Origin: an uncultured Candidatus Saccharibacteria bacterium | GTDB lineage: Bacteria > Patescibacteriota > Saccharimonadia > Saccharimonadales > Saccharimonadaceae | Direction: 5' to 3' | Assembly (NCBI GenBank): GCA_938045445.1 | Contig: CALIMM010000011.1 | Coordinates: 1-64,000 of the forward strand | Length of the DNA stretch: 64,000 nucleotides | Shown: in pieces, positions 25,348 to 33,934 of the stretch | Layout: the number at the start of each line of letters is the position of its first letter | Position numbering within the stretch: position 1 is the first letter of the stretch | Made by a program: the position numbers and the translations under genes | The notes under the pieces: model-generated | What the model saw: only the letters and a program-made list of their open reading frames with translations | Told to the model about the DNA's origin: nothing | Database searches by the model: none

Positions 25348-26985
25348 CTACTGCTGCGCTACTCCGAGCTGCTCATCCTTGAGTGCTGCGTACACCCCAT
25401 TCGTCCAGCCAAAACCATCTTGCAGAGGATACTCCCCGCCGCCGCCCGCACTGGCGGTGACAACATCATACTTCTCGACCATTTTGCGCTTCTGGGCAAA
25501 GACGGCTTCGTTGGTGGCGAGCCAGCGGTCGCGGATGGTTGCCGCCAATGTATCGTAGCCGTAGTTGCGTAGCCCCACAATAGCAAACCACTGCAGTGGT
25601 GCCCAGCCGTTGGGGGCATCCCACTGCTGGCCATTAGTGATGAGCGTTGAAAGAAGTCCACCTGGCTGCAAAAAGTCTTTCTCGAGCCGTTGCGCTACCG
25701 CTGCAGCTTGCTCATCGGTTGCAATTCCCACATATAGTGGCATCACCGCGGCAAGTGTTAGTCGCCCTGTAGTCTGGCCCGTGGTGATGGCATAATCCTC
25801 AAAGAATTGCGTGGTAGGTTGCCAGCAGTAGCGGCGAATTGCTCGAGCTCGGCGCTCGGCTGCTGCCTCAAAGCGCCGCGCCAAGCGACGCTGTTTGATC
25901 AGTCGGTAAGCCTCGGCGATCGTCATTTCGAGCTGGTAGAGGAAGCAATTAAGGTCGACCGGCACATACTTTGTCGTCTCGATAGTCTGAATCTGACAGG
26001 GGTCGGCAAACCACCGGCTGCTAAAGTCCCACCCACTCTCGGCTGCTGCCCGCAGATCAAGGAATGTCCGCGTCGTATGCGCTGAGGCTGCGTGATGTGC
26101 CGTATGGACATCTTCGCGGTGCGACTCAGGGCGTGGTGTGGTGCGGTTATCGTAATAACGATTGAGTGGCGTGCCATCAGGCATAACAGCGACGCGGAGA
26201 TATGCTGGGTACTCAACGGCCTTGGCTTTCGCAATCTGGCGACGACCTTTCATCCAAAAGCGATACTCAGCAAGAAGGCTTGGCAAAAACTCTGCATAGA
26301 CCCGCTTGCCTCGGTGACGTGCCAGCAGCTGTACCATCGCCGCAAACAGAGGTGGCTGCGACCGGCTCAAAAAGTATGTCCGATTGGCCGTGGGGATCAT
26401 CCCAAACTTGCGCAGCATGTAGGTGTAGTTGCGCATCATATGCTCAATGGAGCGCCAGCGCCCATCTGCCGCTAGGCCAAGCATAATGAAATACGTATCC
26501 CAATAAAACAACTCATCAAAGCGCCCACCCGGCGTTATATATGGATACGGCAGCGCAAGGAGCGAACCCCGATTCTTGCGATTGCGGCGCTCGAGCTGCC
26601 GCCAGAGCTGACTCACATGTTGGCGCGCAGTAGTGGTGTCGGTTGGTTGGTAACTCGAGGCCGGGTATACTGTGGTAGAAAAATGCTGCCCAACGAAGGT
26701 CGCGAGGTCGAAGCCGGGCTGGCGACGCTGCCGACGATACCGTGCCATAATCGTCCGGGCTGGCTTGGTGGGCGTCATATCGACAAACGCCTTGCCGTCA
26801 CCGTAAATCTGCTGCGTTTGCACCTCGTCAAAGAGCTCGCTAAGCGTCTCGTCGGGTGAGCTTGGCGTCGGGCGCACTAGCTCAACCGTCTGCACGGCAG
26901 CGGCTTTGGCATTCTCTTTGGTATCTTTGGTAAGAGCAATGATTTTCGCAGCAAAAGCGCGGCGGACGTTGTGCATGATAGGCAA
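25348..26985 (-). CDS. treA: Trehalase, glycoside hydrolase family 37
   Basis: About 545 residues. Both GH37 signatures are present: PGGRFDELFYWDTY (152-165) and QWDAPNGWAPLQ, plus GGGGEY near the C-terminus. The enzyme hydrolyses trehalose to two glucose molecules. No clear signal peptide is seen, so it probably acts in the cytoplasm. It starts 15 bases after the typA stop; the frame opens with TTG at 26985 behind GGGAG, while ATG 26976 is poorly spaced. Trehalose is a main reserve and cell-wall sugar of actinobacteria, the usual hosts of this lineage, so use of host trehalose is a fair guess. Confidence 0.93.
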   Translation of the reverse strand: MPIMHNVRRAFAAKIIALTKDTKENAKAAAVQTVELVRPTPSSPDETLSELFDEVQTQQIYGDGKAFVDMTPTKPARTIMARYRRQRRQPGFDLATFVGQHFSTTVYPASSYQPTDTTTARQHVSQLWRQLERRNRKNRGSLLALPYPYITPGGRFDELFYWDTYFIMLGLAADGRWRSIEHMMRNYTYMLRKFGMIPTANRTYFLSRSQPPLFAAMVQLLARHRGKRVYAEFLPSLLAEYRFWMKGRRQIAKAKAVEYPAYLRVAVMPDGTPLNRYYDNRTTPRPESHREDVHTAHHAASAHTTRTFLDLRAAAESGWDFSSRWFADPCQIQTIETTKYVPVDLNCFLYQLEMTIAEAYRLIKQRRLARRFEAAAERRARAIRRYCWQPTTQFFEDYAITTGQTTGRLTLAAVMPLYVGIATDEQAAAVAQRLEKDFLQPGGLLSTLITNGQQWDAPNGWAPLQWFAIVGLRNYGYDTLAATIRDRWLATNEAVFAQKRKMVEKYDVVTASAGGGGEYPLQDGFGWTNGVYAALKDEQLGVAQQ

Positions 26986-27000
26986 TTTCTCCCTATGATA

Positions 27001-28851
27001 TTATGGTTGATGTTTGGCGGCGCGTTTGCGCTCATTGGCGTCGAGATATTTCTTGCGGAGGCGGAGGGCGTGCGGCGTGACCTCAAGCAGCTCATCATCT
27101 TCGATAAAGTCAATCGATTGCTCAAGGCTCAGCTGGGTGTGTGGCGTCAGTTGGACGGTGCCGTCGCTTGATTTGCTGCGCATATTGGTGAGATGTTTGG
27201 CTTTGCACACGTTGATCTCGAGATCATCCGGGCGGTTATTGAGGCCAACGATCATCCCAGCATAGACATCAGTTCCCGCCCCAACGAAGAGCTCACCGCG
27301 CGCTTCGGCCGCTTGTAAGGCATATGGCGTGGTCGTGCCTGGCTCAAAGGCGATCAAAACACCGTTGCGCGTCCGCGGCAATGCACCACCAACCGGCTGA
27401 TAGCCATGCGGCAGGCTATACATAATGACCGTCCCCTTCGTATCTGTCAGGAGGCGGTTGCGCAGGCCAATCAATGCTCGAGTGGTAATGGTATACGTCA
27501 TCCGCGTTGCACCACTGGCGGTTTGCTCTTGCTTGCGGAGCTCGGCTTTACGCTTGCCAAGCTCTTGGCTAACAACACCGACGAACTCAGGGCCAATCTC
27601 AACCAGCAGCTCCTCGACTGGCTCTTGCTCGCTGCCATCCTTGGTGATCGTCACAACCTCTGGCCGTCCAACCTCAAATTCGTAGCCTTCGCGGCGCATC
27701 GTCTCGATCAATACACTGAGGTGAAGCTCGCCTCGCCCCGATACTACAAAGCCAATACCAGACTCTGCCACTCGCAGCGCCACATTAGTCTCGAGTTCGC
27801 GCTTGAGGCGATCACCAATCTGCCGGCTGGTAGTGAATTCACCCTCGCGGCCCTTCATCGGGCTAGTATTCGGTCCAAGATACATGCTAATAGTAGGGGC
27901 CTCGACTGCCATGACAGGTAGTGCCTCTGGTTGGTCGCGGCTCGCGAGCGTCTCGCCAATGTGCGCTTCGGCTGCACCAACGATGTAGACAATGTCACCC
28001 GCGCCTGCCTCGCTCACCTCTTCTTTGGCGAGGCCGCGGCTGATGAAGAGCTTATCAATCTTGGCATTGGTAGTTGTGCCGTCTGTCTTGATGAGGGTGA
28101 GCGCTTGGCCACGCTGGGCCACCCCACGATGGATTCGGCCAATCGCATATTTGCCAAGGAAGGTGTCGTACTGGAGGGCCGTCACGAGCATCTGGAAAGG
28201 CCCATCTGCCACCTGCGGCGCTGGGATATGCGAGATAATCGCTTGGAAGATTGGCGCCAAGCTGGCTGGCTCACTGGCATCACTTGGCATTACTGCCCAG
28301 GCTTTGCCTTCGCGCGCCACGGCATAATACACCGGATATTTGAGCTGCGCTTCGTCGGTGGCGAGCTCGAGGAAGAGGTCAGCTAGCTCGTCCTCCACCT
28401 CGGCAATGCGCCGCGCAGGCTTATCAATCTTATTGATAATCACCACCGGCGTCAGACCTAGCTCAAGCGCTTTGCTCAGGACAAACTTTGTCTGTGGCAT
28501 CGGGCCTTCCTGTGCATCAACTACGAGGAGTACACCATCAGCCATGTTAAGCGTGCGCTCCACCTCGCCACTAAAGTCGGCGTGGCCGGGTGTGTCGATG
28601 ATGTTGATCTTGTAGTCAACTGCTGACTCAGCATCGGTCGGCTGGTAGTAGACCGTCGTCTGCTTGGCAGTGATAGTAATGCCACGCTCACGCTCCTGCT
28701 CGCCACTATCCATGATGAGCGTCTGGGCCATCTCGGCTTGGTTGCTGCGGAATGTATTGCTCTGCTTCAGCAAACCATCAAGCAGCGTTGTTTTGCCGTG
28801 ATCGACGTGGGCAATAATTGCAATATTACGAATATACTGTGGATCTGTCAT
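27001..28851 (-). CDS. typA: Ribosome-associated GTPase TypA/BipA
   Basis: 616-residue translational GTPase. G1 AHVDHGKTT, G2 RGITITAK, G3 DTPGHADF, G4 NKID, then EF-G-like domains and the C-terminal domain with LIGLRNRLLTDTKGTVIM. It acts in 50S assembly and stress adaptation. A TATAAT box near 28873 gives a leader of about 15 bases without a clear Shine-Dalgarno. The trehalase gene follows directly. Confidence 0.97.
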   Translation of the reverse strand: MTDPQYIRNIAIIAHVDHGKTTLLDGLLKQSNTFRSNQAEMAQTLIMDSGEQERERGITITAKQTTVYYQPTDAESAVDYKINIIDTPGHADFSGEVERTLNMADGVLLVVDAQEGPMPQTKFVLSKALELGLTPVVIINKIDKPARRIAEVEDELADLFLELATDEAQLKYPVYYAVAREGKAWAVMPSDASEPASLAPIFQAIISHIPAPQVADGPFQMLVTALQYDTFLGKYAIGRIHRGVAQRGQALTLIKTDGTTTNAKIDKLFISRGLAKEEVSEAGAGDIVYIVGAAEAHIGETLASRDQPEALPVMAVEAPTISMYLGPNTSPMKGREGEFTTSRQIGDRLKRELETNVALRVAESGIGFVVSGRGELHLSVLIETMRREGYEFEVGRPEVVTITKDGSEQEPVEELLVEIGPEFVGVVSQELGKRKAELRKQEQTASGATRMTYTITTRALIGLRNRLLTDTKGTVIMYSLPHGYQPVGGALPRTRNGVLIAFEPGTTTPYALQAAEARGELFVGAGTDVYAGMIVGLNNRPDDLEINVCKAKHLTNMRSKSSDGTVQLTPHTQLSLEQSIDFIEDDELLEVTPHALRLRKKYLDANERKRAAKHQP

Positions 28852-28982
28852 AACATAAAATAACGGCCCGAATTATATCAGACCTTCCTTACTGCTTATA
28901 GTACCATACTGGTGGCTGGTTTGCCTAGGGTAATGTGTATAATTACGATGCATACTGGAGAGGCTCACTACACCTCATTTCA

Positions 28983-29888
28983 TCACCGTGCGACCACTGT
29001 TATTGTCAGGCGATCAAGCAGGTCATCCACTGTCTCCGCCGTGGCAATTCGACGCCAGCCACGCGCCCCGACGACCATCCGTAGGTCATCGATCATACTG
29101 ACAATGGAAGGCGCAGACTGCTCTCGATAATCAACCGTCTGCAAGCGCTCTAAGAGGCGCTGCCAACCACCCTGGGCTCGAATCATCCGAATCATAAGCT
29201 CATACAAGTTGTAGACCTGGGCCGAATGATCCTCCCGGCCAGTTACAAGCAAATATTGCCGCTCGGTATGGCGCCCAGCCGTGCACTCCCTATCATATCC
29301 GTGGTTATAATACCCATACGTTCGCTGCAGTAGCGCAGCGGTATTGGCCTGGATCGCATGCGTAAGCTCAATGAAGACGGCCGCTCGCGGGTCGCCTGGC
29401 TCGAGATCGATCGATATATCAATCGTATACTCCATCACATCTGCTTCCCACTCCTCACGCTGAGTAATGATGCCACATGGCGCTGTCTCGCCCAAGCACT
29501 GCAATACGTCGATATCCTGAGCATCATACCATGGCTCGGTATCAAGCTGGTGTAATGCCTCGTGGAGCGCGAGCCGGTCATGGTACGTGAGCGGATAGCC
29601 CTTCTCGGCAATGATTTGCCGGAGCGCACAGTCGATCATCGCATCATCATACTCCGCCACTGGCTGGCGCAGCTGCGCCACAAAGCGCTCGGCCTGCATG
29701 GTGTAGAGCGTCACATCGATCCCCATCACCCCGGCATCAAAATAAACGACTCCATAGGCCTGGTAGTCAATCGCCTGAAACAACCCCGCCTCAAACAGTT
29801 GCCGATGCATTGTCTGCATCACCAAATGCTCGTAGAGGTGTGCCACGAGATGATCGCCACACGGCTTAAAGATATGAAATGACTCCAT
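28983..29888 (-). CDS. M16-like (HxxEH) zinc peptidase domain protein
   Basis: 301 residues. HLYEH at residues 17-21 is the inverted zinc motif HxxEH of pitrilysin/insulinase M16 peptidases, and QIIAEKG places a Glu at 95, 74 residues after the second His, matching the third ligand of the family. The protein is a single M16 half rather than the usual tandem pair, so it may act as a dimer or with a partner. No signal peptide is seen. A TATAAT box six bases before ATG 29888 implies a leaderless mRNA. It is divergent from the GT4 gene across 55 bases. Peptidase activity is inference. Confidence 0.65.
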   Translation of the reverse strand: MESFHIFKPCGDHLVAHLYEHLVMQTMHRQLFEAGLFQAIDYQAYGVVYFDAGVMGIDVTLYTMQAERFVAQLRQPVAEYDDAMIDCALRQIIAEKGYPLTYHDRLALHEALHQLDTEPWYDAQDIDVLQCLGETAPCGIITQREEWEADVMEYTIDISIDLEPGDPRAAVFIELTHAIQANTAALLQRTYGYYNHGYDRECTAGRHTERQYLLVTGREDHSAQVYNLYELMIRMIRAQGGWQRLLERLQTVDYREQSAPSIVSMIDDLRMVVGARGWRRIATAETVDDLLDRLTITVVAR

Positions 29889-29943
29889 ATCTGTATTATA
29901 CCCTACTACTCCACATTCCAGTTGATTATGCTATACTAGCCAT

Positions 29944-31191
29944 ATGATGTTACAAAATGATACACAATGTTCGTCAAGTGATCGCCCCACGGTATCCCCA
30001 CGGCCACTACGAGTGGCAGTTGTTGCCCCACCCTGGCTGGCTCTCCCCATCAAAGGCTATGGCGGCATCGAGCTCGTCGTCGAAGGCTTGGTGCGTGCGC
30101 TGCAGCAGCGCGATGATGTCGAGGTAGAGCTCTTTGCCAATGGCGCACGGCGGATGCGCAACGGCACACCAACCCACTCGTACTACAAGCGCGAGCTCTT
30201 CGATACCATCGACGACCCCTACTACGACGCACCACTCCAAGCTCTCCAGACTCATCTCAATTTTGCTCTCCACGCCATCGAAGCCGATGGCAATTTTGAT
30301 ATCATTCACGACCACAACCCCTACATTGGGCCAGCCTTTTTCTCACCAGTGAGTCGCATACCGGGGTTACCACCAGTGTTGCATACCTTTCATGGGCCAC
30401 CATTTTCGACGCCGCAAACTATCGAGGCAGGGCAGATGGATAATCGCCCACAGCTCAAGTATATGAATCCTGGCCGCCTCTACATGACGTGTATCTCGGA
30501 GGCAATGGCGCGCAAAGCCCCACGTGAGATCCGTCCCCATTTGCTACCAGCTGTGCACAACGCTATCGACTGCAACGCCTTCCCCTTCGTCTCGCACAAG
30601 CAAAATTACTACATCACTCTCGCCCGCTTCACTCAAGACAAAGGCCAAGCTACTGCTGTAGCCTATGCTGCTCAATACAAGAAGCGCCTCCGCATGGCGG
30701 GCACCGTGGCGGGGATCGGCAGCAACCGCAAGCTGCTCCTCGAGCTCTCCAACCCACTCACCAACTACCGACGCAACGAAGAATTCCGCTACTATAGCGA
30801 CCACATCCTCCCGGCCGTCCTCAAGCATCGGCGCATCACTTATGCAGGTAACCTCAGTGGCAAGAAGAAGCTCGACTTCGTGGCTAATGCCAAGGCACTG
30901 CTCTTCCCTATCGAGTGGGATGAGCCCTTTGGTATGGCAGTCATCGAGGCGCTGGCTTGCGGCACGCTAGTTGTGGCGATGAAGCGCGGTGCCATGCCCG
31001 AGATTATCACCCACGGCGTCAATGGCTTCCTTGCGAGCAACCAAGACGAGTTCTTTGCCTACGCCAACCGGGTAGACGAGATCGACCCAGCCGCCTGCCG
31101 TGCCAGCATTGAGCAAAAATTCTCCGCCACTATTATGGCGCAAAATTATGTGGAGCGGTATCAGGAGGTGATTGCTCGGGCGCGGTGGTGA
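29944..31191 (+). CDS. Glycosyltransferase family 4 (GT-B)
   Basis: 415 residues. The N-terminal Rossmann domain begins RVAVVAPPWLALPIKGYGGIE, the glycine loop of GT4 enzymes. The C-terminal domain holds ARFTQDKGQ and FPIEWDEPFGMAVIEALACGT, the EX7E donor-binding motif. Acceptor and product are unknown; candidates are surface glycans or glycolipids. A TGC-extended TATACT box (29932-29937) ends six bases before the ATG, so the mRNA is leaderless. Confidence 0.92.
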   Translation: MMLQNDTQCSSSDRPTVSPRPLRVAVVAPPWLALPIKGYGGIELVVEGLVRALQQRDDVEVELFANGARRMRNGTPTHSYYKRELFDTIDDPYYDAPLQALQTHLNFALHAIEADGNFDIIHDHNPYIGPAFFSPVSRIPGLPPVLHTFHGPPFSTPQTIEAGQMDNRPQLKYMNPGRLYMTCISEAMARKAPREIRPHLLPAVHNAIDCNAFPFVSHKQNYYITLARFTQDKGQATAVAYAAQYKKRLRMAGTVAGIGSNRKLLLELSNPLTNYRRNEEFRYYSDHILPAVLKHRRITYAGNLSGKKKLDFVANAKALLFPIEWDEPFGMAVIEALACGTLVVAMKRGAMPEIITHGVNGFLASNQDEFFAYANRVDEIDPAACRASIEQKFSATIMAQNYVERYQEVIARARW

Positions 31192-31416
31192 GCATCCTGA
31201 TATTTCAATTGCCTATGGTATACTACCTATACTACTGAAAATCTTTCTCGCAAGCTTCCGGTAATAACTATGTGCGCGTTAAATTGTTGACAAAACAAGT
31301 ATTTATGTTTGCATGAAATTTAGATAAAACATCACGAGGTTGACCATCCCCGTGAATCTGTGGAATGGAGGTCCGGTGTATATGCTTCTAACGATTTCAA
31401 ATATGATAACGTCTAT

Positions 31417-31725
31417 TCATACCGAAATATGTATGGTTGCGGTCGCCGCACTATCCCCAGGTTTTGGGTTATCGCTACTAGAATTGCTTTCGTTGATTTT
31501 GGTTGCCATCAGAGTTAATAAATATCGGCCAAATACTTTAGTTTGACCAATTGACATACTAGCGGCGTTTGTATATCCGTTCGATGTAAACCATACGATA
31601 GCACCGTCGGAAGAAATAGACGAAACCGAAATTTCATAGTCTTGCTTTCTGGCTACAGTTGTCTCAGCTAAGATTATGTCCTCTTCTGGTAGAATCATTG
31701 TTGCACTTTCGAAGATCTGTGACAA
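31417..31725 (-). CDS. Small hypothetical protein, probable TTG start
   Basis: 102 residues, or 93 from the first ATG (31698). It has a strand-rich pattern (ILAETTVARKQDYEISVSSISSDGAIVWFTSNG) with a Ser/Thr/Ala tail. No family recognised. A TATAAT box (31732-31737) ends six bases before a TTG at 31725, the spacing seen for leaderless genes here, favouring TTG. An overlapping plus-strand frame is less protein-like. Confidence 0.5.
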   Translation of the reverse strand: MSQIFESATMILPEEDIILAETTVARKQDYEISVSSISSDGAIVWFTSNGYTNAASMSIGQTKVFGRYLLTLMATKINESNSSSDNPKPGDSAATATIHISV

Positions 31726-31953
31726 TTGAATATTATATGAATGTAATTATACGGGGCAATATGACATAGAGTCAAGTTAGCACGCACCTTGATAGAAGGC
31801 AGGCAACTTTCTTCAGCTGAGACAGCTACAGAAGCTATTTCTTAGAGTGAGGGCTTATATAGCAACCATGGTGCTTATGGTGCAGGATAAGTAAAGTGAG
31901 ATCATGCACAGTTTCTGTAGTCAAGTCGTTACCACCCTTTCCAACGCTATGCA

Positions 31954-32160
31954 TCACTTCTTCAAGCTCGTATCTTTATAACGGCAATATATAGCCGCCA
32001 GTATAAGTGCCATTACTACAAAGAATATGACGATATGAACCGCAACGTCTGGTGTCTTACCAGAAATACCATCACCAAATGCAGTATTGATGGAATTATA
32101 GATTAATAGCAGCGCTGCAAGCAAGCATACATTGTAGGCAATTTTATATCTGTATTCCAT
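31954..32160 (-). CDS. Small two-helix membrane protein, unknown
   Basis: 68 residues with two hydrophobic helices (about 8-25 and 41-62) joined by a short loop and followed by a basic tail CRYKDTSLKK. No family recognised. The gene sits alone in an AT-richer stretch with a TACAAT box about 55 bases upstream. No strong Shine-Dalgarno. Confidence 0.5.
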   Translation of the reverse strand: MEYRYKIAYNVCLLAALLLIYNSINTAFGDGISGKTPDVAVHIVIFFVVMALILAAIYCRYKDTSLKK

Positions 32161-32324
32161 GAGCGTTGTTGCTTTCGTTGCATGTCGTAGATTTAATACG
32201 TATGCCCTTATTGTACATTATTAATAGAACCAATTTTAAAGGGTGTTTGCTACTAACTGGTAGATAATACACAGTAAGCTATCTAGCCATGTCAATTCAG
32301 GCTATTCACCTAGTTGCATTTTTG

Positions 32325-32351
32325 CAATAAAAAAGCACCTGGTAAAGGTGT
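32325..32351 (-). terminator. Terminator of tRNA-Gly(GCC)
   Basis: On the minus strand, stem CACCT/AGGTG (plus an outer A-GC) followed by TTTTTTATTGC; plus-strand arms at 32335-32340 and 32346-32351. Confidence 0.8.
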
Positions 32352-32369
32352 ATTTGTTCGCATTTTGTA

Positions 32370-32445
32370 TGGTGCGGGTTAGGAGACTCTAACTCCTGGC
32401 CTCTTCCATGGCAAGGAAGCGCTCTAACAACTGAGCTAAACCCGC
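32370..32445 (-). tRNA. tRNA-Gly (anticodon GCC) with altered D- and T-loops
   Basis: Acceptor GCGGGTT/AACCCGC, anticodon stem CTTCC/GGAAG around TTGCCAT (anticodon GCC), discriminator A, encoded CCA at 32370-32372. The D-loop reads AGTTGTTA where AGTTGGTA is normal, and the T-loop reads TTAGAGT where TTCRANY is normal. Position 19 is thus T, not G, and position 56 is A, not C: the tertiary pair G19-C56 appears to be replaced by U19-A56. A TATAAT box lies just upstream. Confidence 0.9.
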
Positions 32446-32661
32446 ATGTTGCTGAGTTGTATTATATGGAATAGTACGCAAAATTTCAAGCCCTTTCTTG
32501 TACAAATCATACTATTCGCTCTTGCGCACTTCGTCCCGTCACTATTCTAGGATATGTACGTGCGGCTATTGTGTACTCACCTCTTGCTTTTGAAGAAGCA
32601 GAAAATAAATTATACTCCAACCCCTCACCATCCATTGAATAACGCAGAAAAGATATGTATT

Positions 32662-33291
32662 CTACTCTGCCGCACCAAAGCCACGAATTTTGCCAACGGC
32701 CGCTCGATCAATCGTGCTGACGTGGATTGCGTTGCCTTCGTTGCCGCCAACGGTGGTGATCTTGCCATCTTGGTAGCGCAAAAGGATGTTAACGTGCTCA
32801 CCACGCGAGCTGGTTGTGTCGTAGAGGATGGCATCGCCTGGCTGGGGCGTATAGCCACTATCAGCTGAGTGCCAACGACCAGCGGCGCGATAGTATGCCT
32901 CGAGGCTGCGCACGCCAGGGATGCGCCAGCCACCATTGTGCGGGTTGACAAATGGCACACCTGCCTGCTGGTGTACCCAACTAACGAAGTTTGCACACCA
33001 ATCTTGCCGCTCGCCCTGGCTATAGAACGTGCCCGGCTGCGGAGCGTCAAATTGCTGGTGAGTAATCGTGATGATCTTCGCTCGGGCGGGCGACAGCTTC
33101 TTCGTATCTATTGCCGGGAACTCCTCTTTTTGCCTAAGCTGCTGGACTGGATGGGACTGCACGCGGCGTGGTATAAAAAACAAAGCACCATACACAATAG
33201 CACTGCACAGTACAATCGCAAGCACAACCCACAGCGCAAACAGAGCGAGGCGCCGCCAGGAGAGAGGTGTGGGCTGATGGAGTGATTTCAT
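32662..33291 (-). CDS. CHAP-domain amidase, membrane anchored
   Basis: 209 residues. A basic start and one transmembrane helix (about residues 12-38) are followed by an extracellular CHAP domain: QDWCANFVSWVHQQAGV holds the catalytic Cys and GEHVNILLRYQDG the His, then GGNEGNAIHVSTI. Such domains cleave peptidoglycan peptides, of the cell itself or of another bacterium. The start at 33291 (not 33405) follows a TATAGT box seven bases before the ATG. It is flanked by tRNA genes. Confidence 0.88.
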   Translation of the reverse strand: MKSLHQPTPLSWRRLALFALWVVLAIVLCSAIVYGALFFIPRRVQSHPVQQLRQKEEFPAIDTKKLSPARAKIITITHQQFDAPQPGTFYSQGERQDWCANFVSWVHQQAGVPFVNPHNGGWRIPGVRSLEAYYRAAGRWHSADSGYTPQPGDAILYDTTSSRGEHVNILLRYQDGKITTVGGNEGNAIHVSTIDRAAVGKIRGFGAAE

Positions 33292-33415
33292 ACCATTTAC
33301 TATACACGGGCGTCTCGCTTGTGGGTAAGTGAGGCAGAGCCTTCTCTTGCAAGCGCTATGTGAGCTGGAGTTGTTCTGACGGCCCAGAAGCGAGAGATTG
33401 GTCATACCAAAAAGT

Positions 33416-33448
33416 AAAACACCCTCTTGCTATAAAAGAGAGTGCTTT
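33416..33448 (-). terminator. Terminator of tRNA-Phe
   Basis: Imperfect 12-13-base-pair stem (33416-33428 with 33436-33448) followed on the minus strand by ACTTTTTGG. Confidence 0.75.
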
Positions 33449-33450
33449 AC

Positions 33451-33526
33451 TGGTGGCTCCTACTAGACTCGAACTAGTGACACAAGGCTCTTCAGGCCTC
33501 TGCTCTACCAACTGAGCTAAAGAGCC
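33451..33526 (-). tRNA. tRNA-Phe (anticodon GAA)
   Basis: Acceptor GGCTCTT/AGGAGCC, normal D-loop AGTTGGTA, anticodon stem GAGGC/GCCTT around CTGAAGA (anticodon GAA), T-arm AGTTCGAGTCT, discriminator A, encoded CCA at 33451-33453. A TACAAT box lies about 30 bases upstream. Confidence 0.95.
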
Positions 33527-33817
33527 ACAGGCAACGTCTGTCGCTGCTCCTTATTGTACTAAAAAACCACTCCTCAGGCAAGAGCTTCAAAGTCTCAATT
33601 CTTCTGATGTTATCGTTGTCTTGGCTTCCCCTCCTCACCGTATTATCACCAGGCAACGAAAAATACATTCGCACATACTATGCTATACTATGCGCCCCAT
33701 CTTTTGTATAGATGAGAAGGTGTAACAAGACAGGGCGAGCGAAAGAGAGATAGAGACTTTGCACCTCGCAATAAATAGTTAGCTTTTTGCTCTGCAAGGT
33801 GCTATAATACAGCCAGC

Positions 33818-33892
33818 GCGGGTATCGTATAACGGCTATTATGTATGCTTCCCAAGCATGAGACGAGGGTTCGACTCCCTCTACCCGCACCA
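33818..33892 (+). tRNA. tRNA-Gly (anticodon CCC)
   Basis: Acceptor GCGGGTA/TACCCGC, D-loop with GG, anticodon stem around TTCCCAA (anticodon CCC), T-loop TTCGACT, discriminator A, encoded CCA at 33890-33892. TATAAT at 33803-33808 places transcription start about three bases before the tRNA. Its normal D/T-loop contact contrasts with tRNA-Gly(GCC). Confidence 0.95.
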
Positions 33893-33902
33893 CAAGGAGG
33901 AT

Positions 33903-33930
33903 CACACTCAGTATAGGAGTGTGTTTTTGT
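33903..33930 (+). terminator. Terminator of tRNA-Gly(CCC), inside the lipid kinase leader
   Basis: Stem CACACT/AGTGTG (33903-33908 with 33918-33923) followed by TTTTTGTTT. An AAGGAGG (33894-33900) lies just before it and the next ATG only five bases after it. Confidence 0.75.
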
Positions 33931-33934
33931 TTCT

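Noticed and set aside
31340..31546. Plus-strand frame opposite the small hypothetical gene
   Set aside because: Starts at a TTG without ribosome site; the minus-strand frame has the leaderless-type promoter and better protein character.
33678..33905. Minus-strand 75-codon ORF
   Set aside because: Covers tRNA-Gly(CCC) on the other strand; not protein-like.
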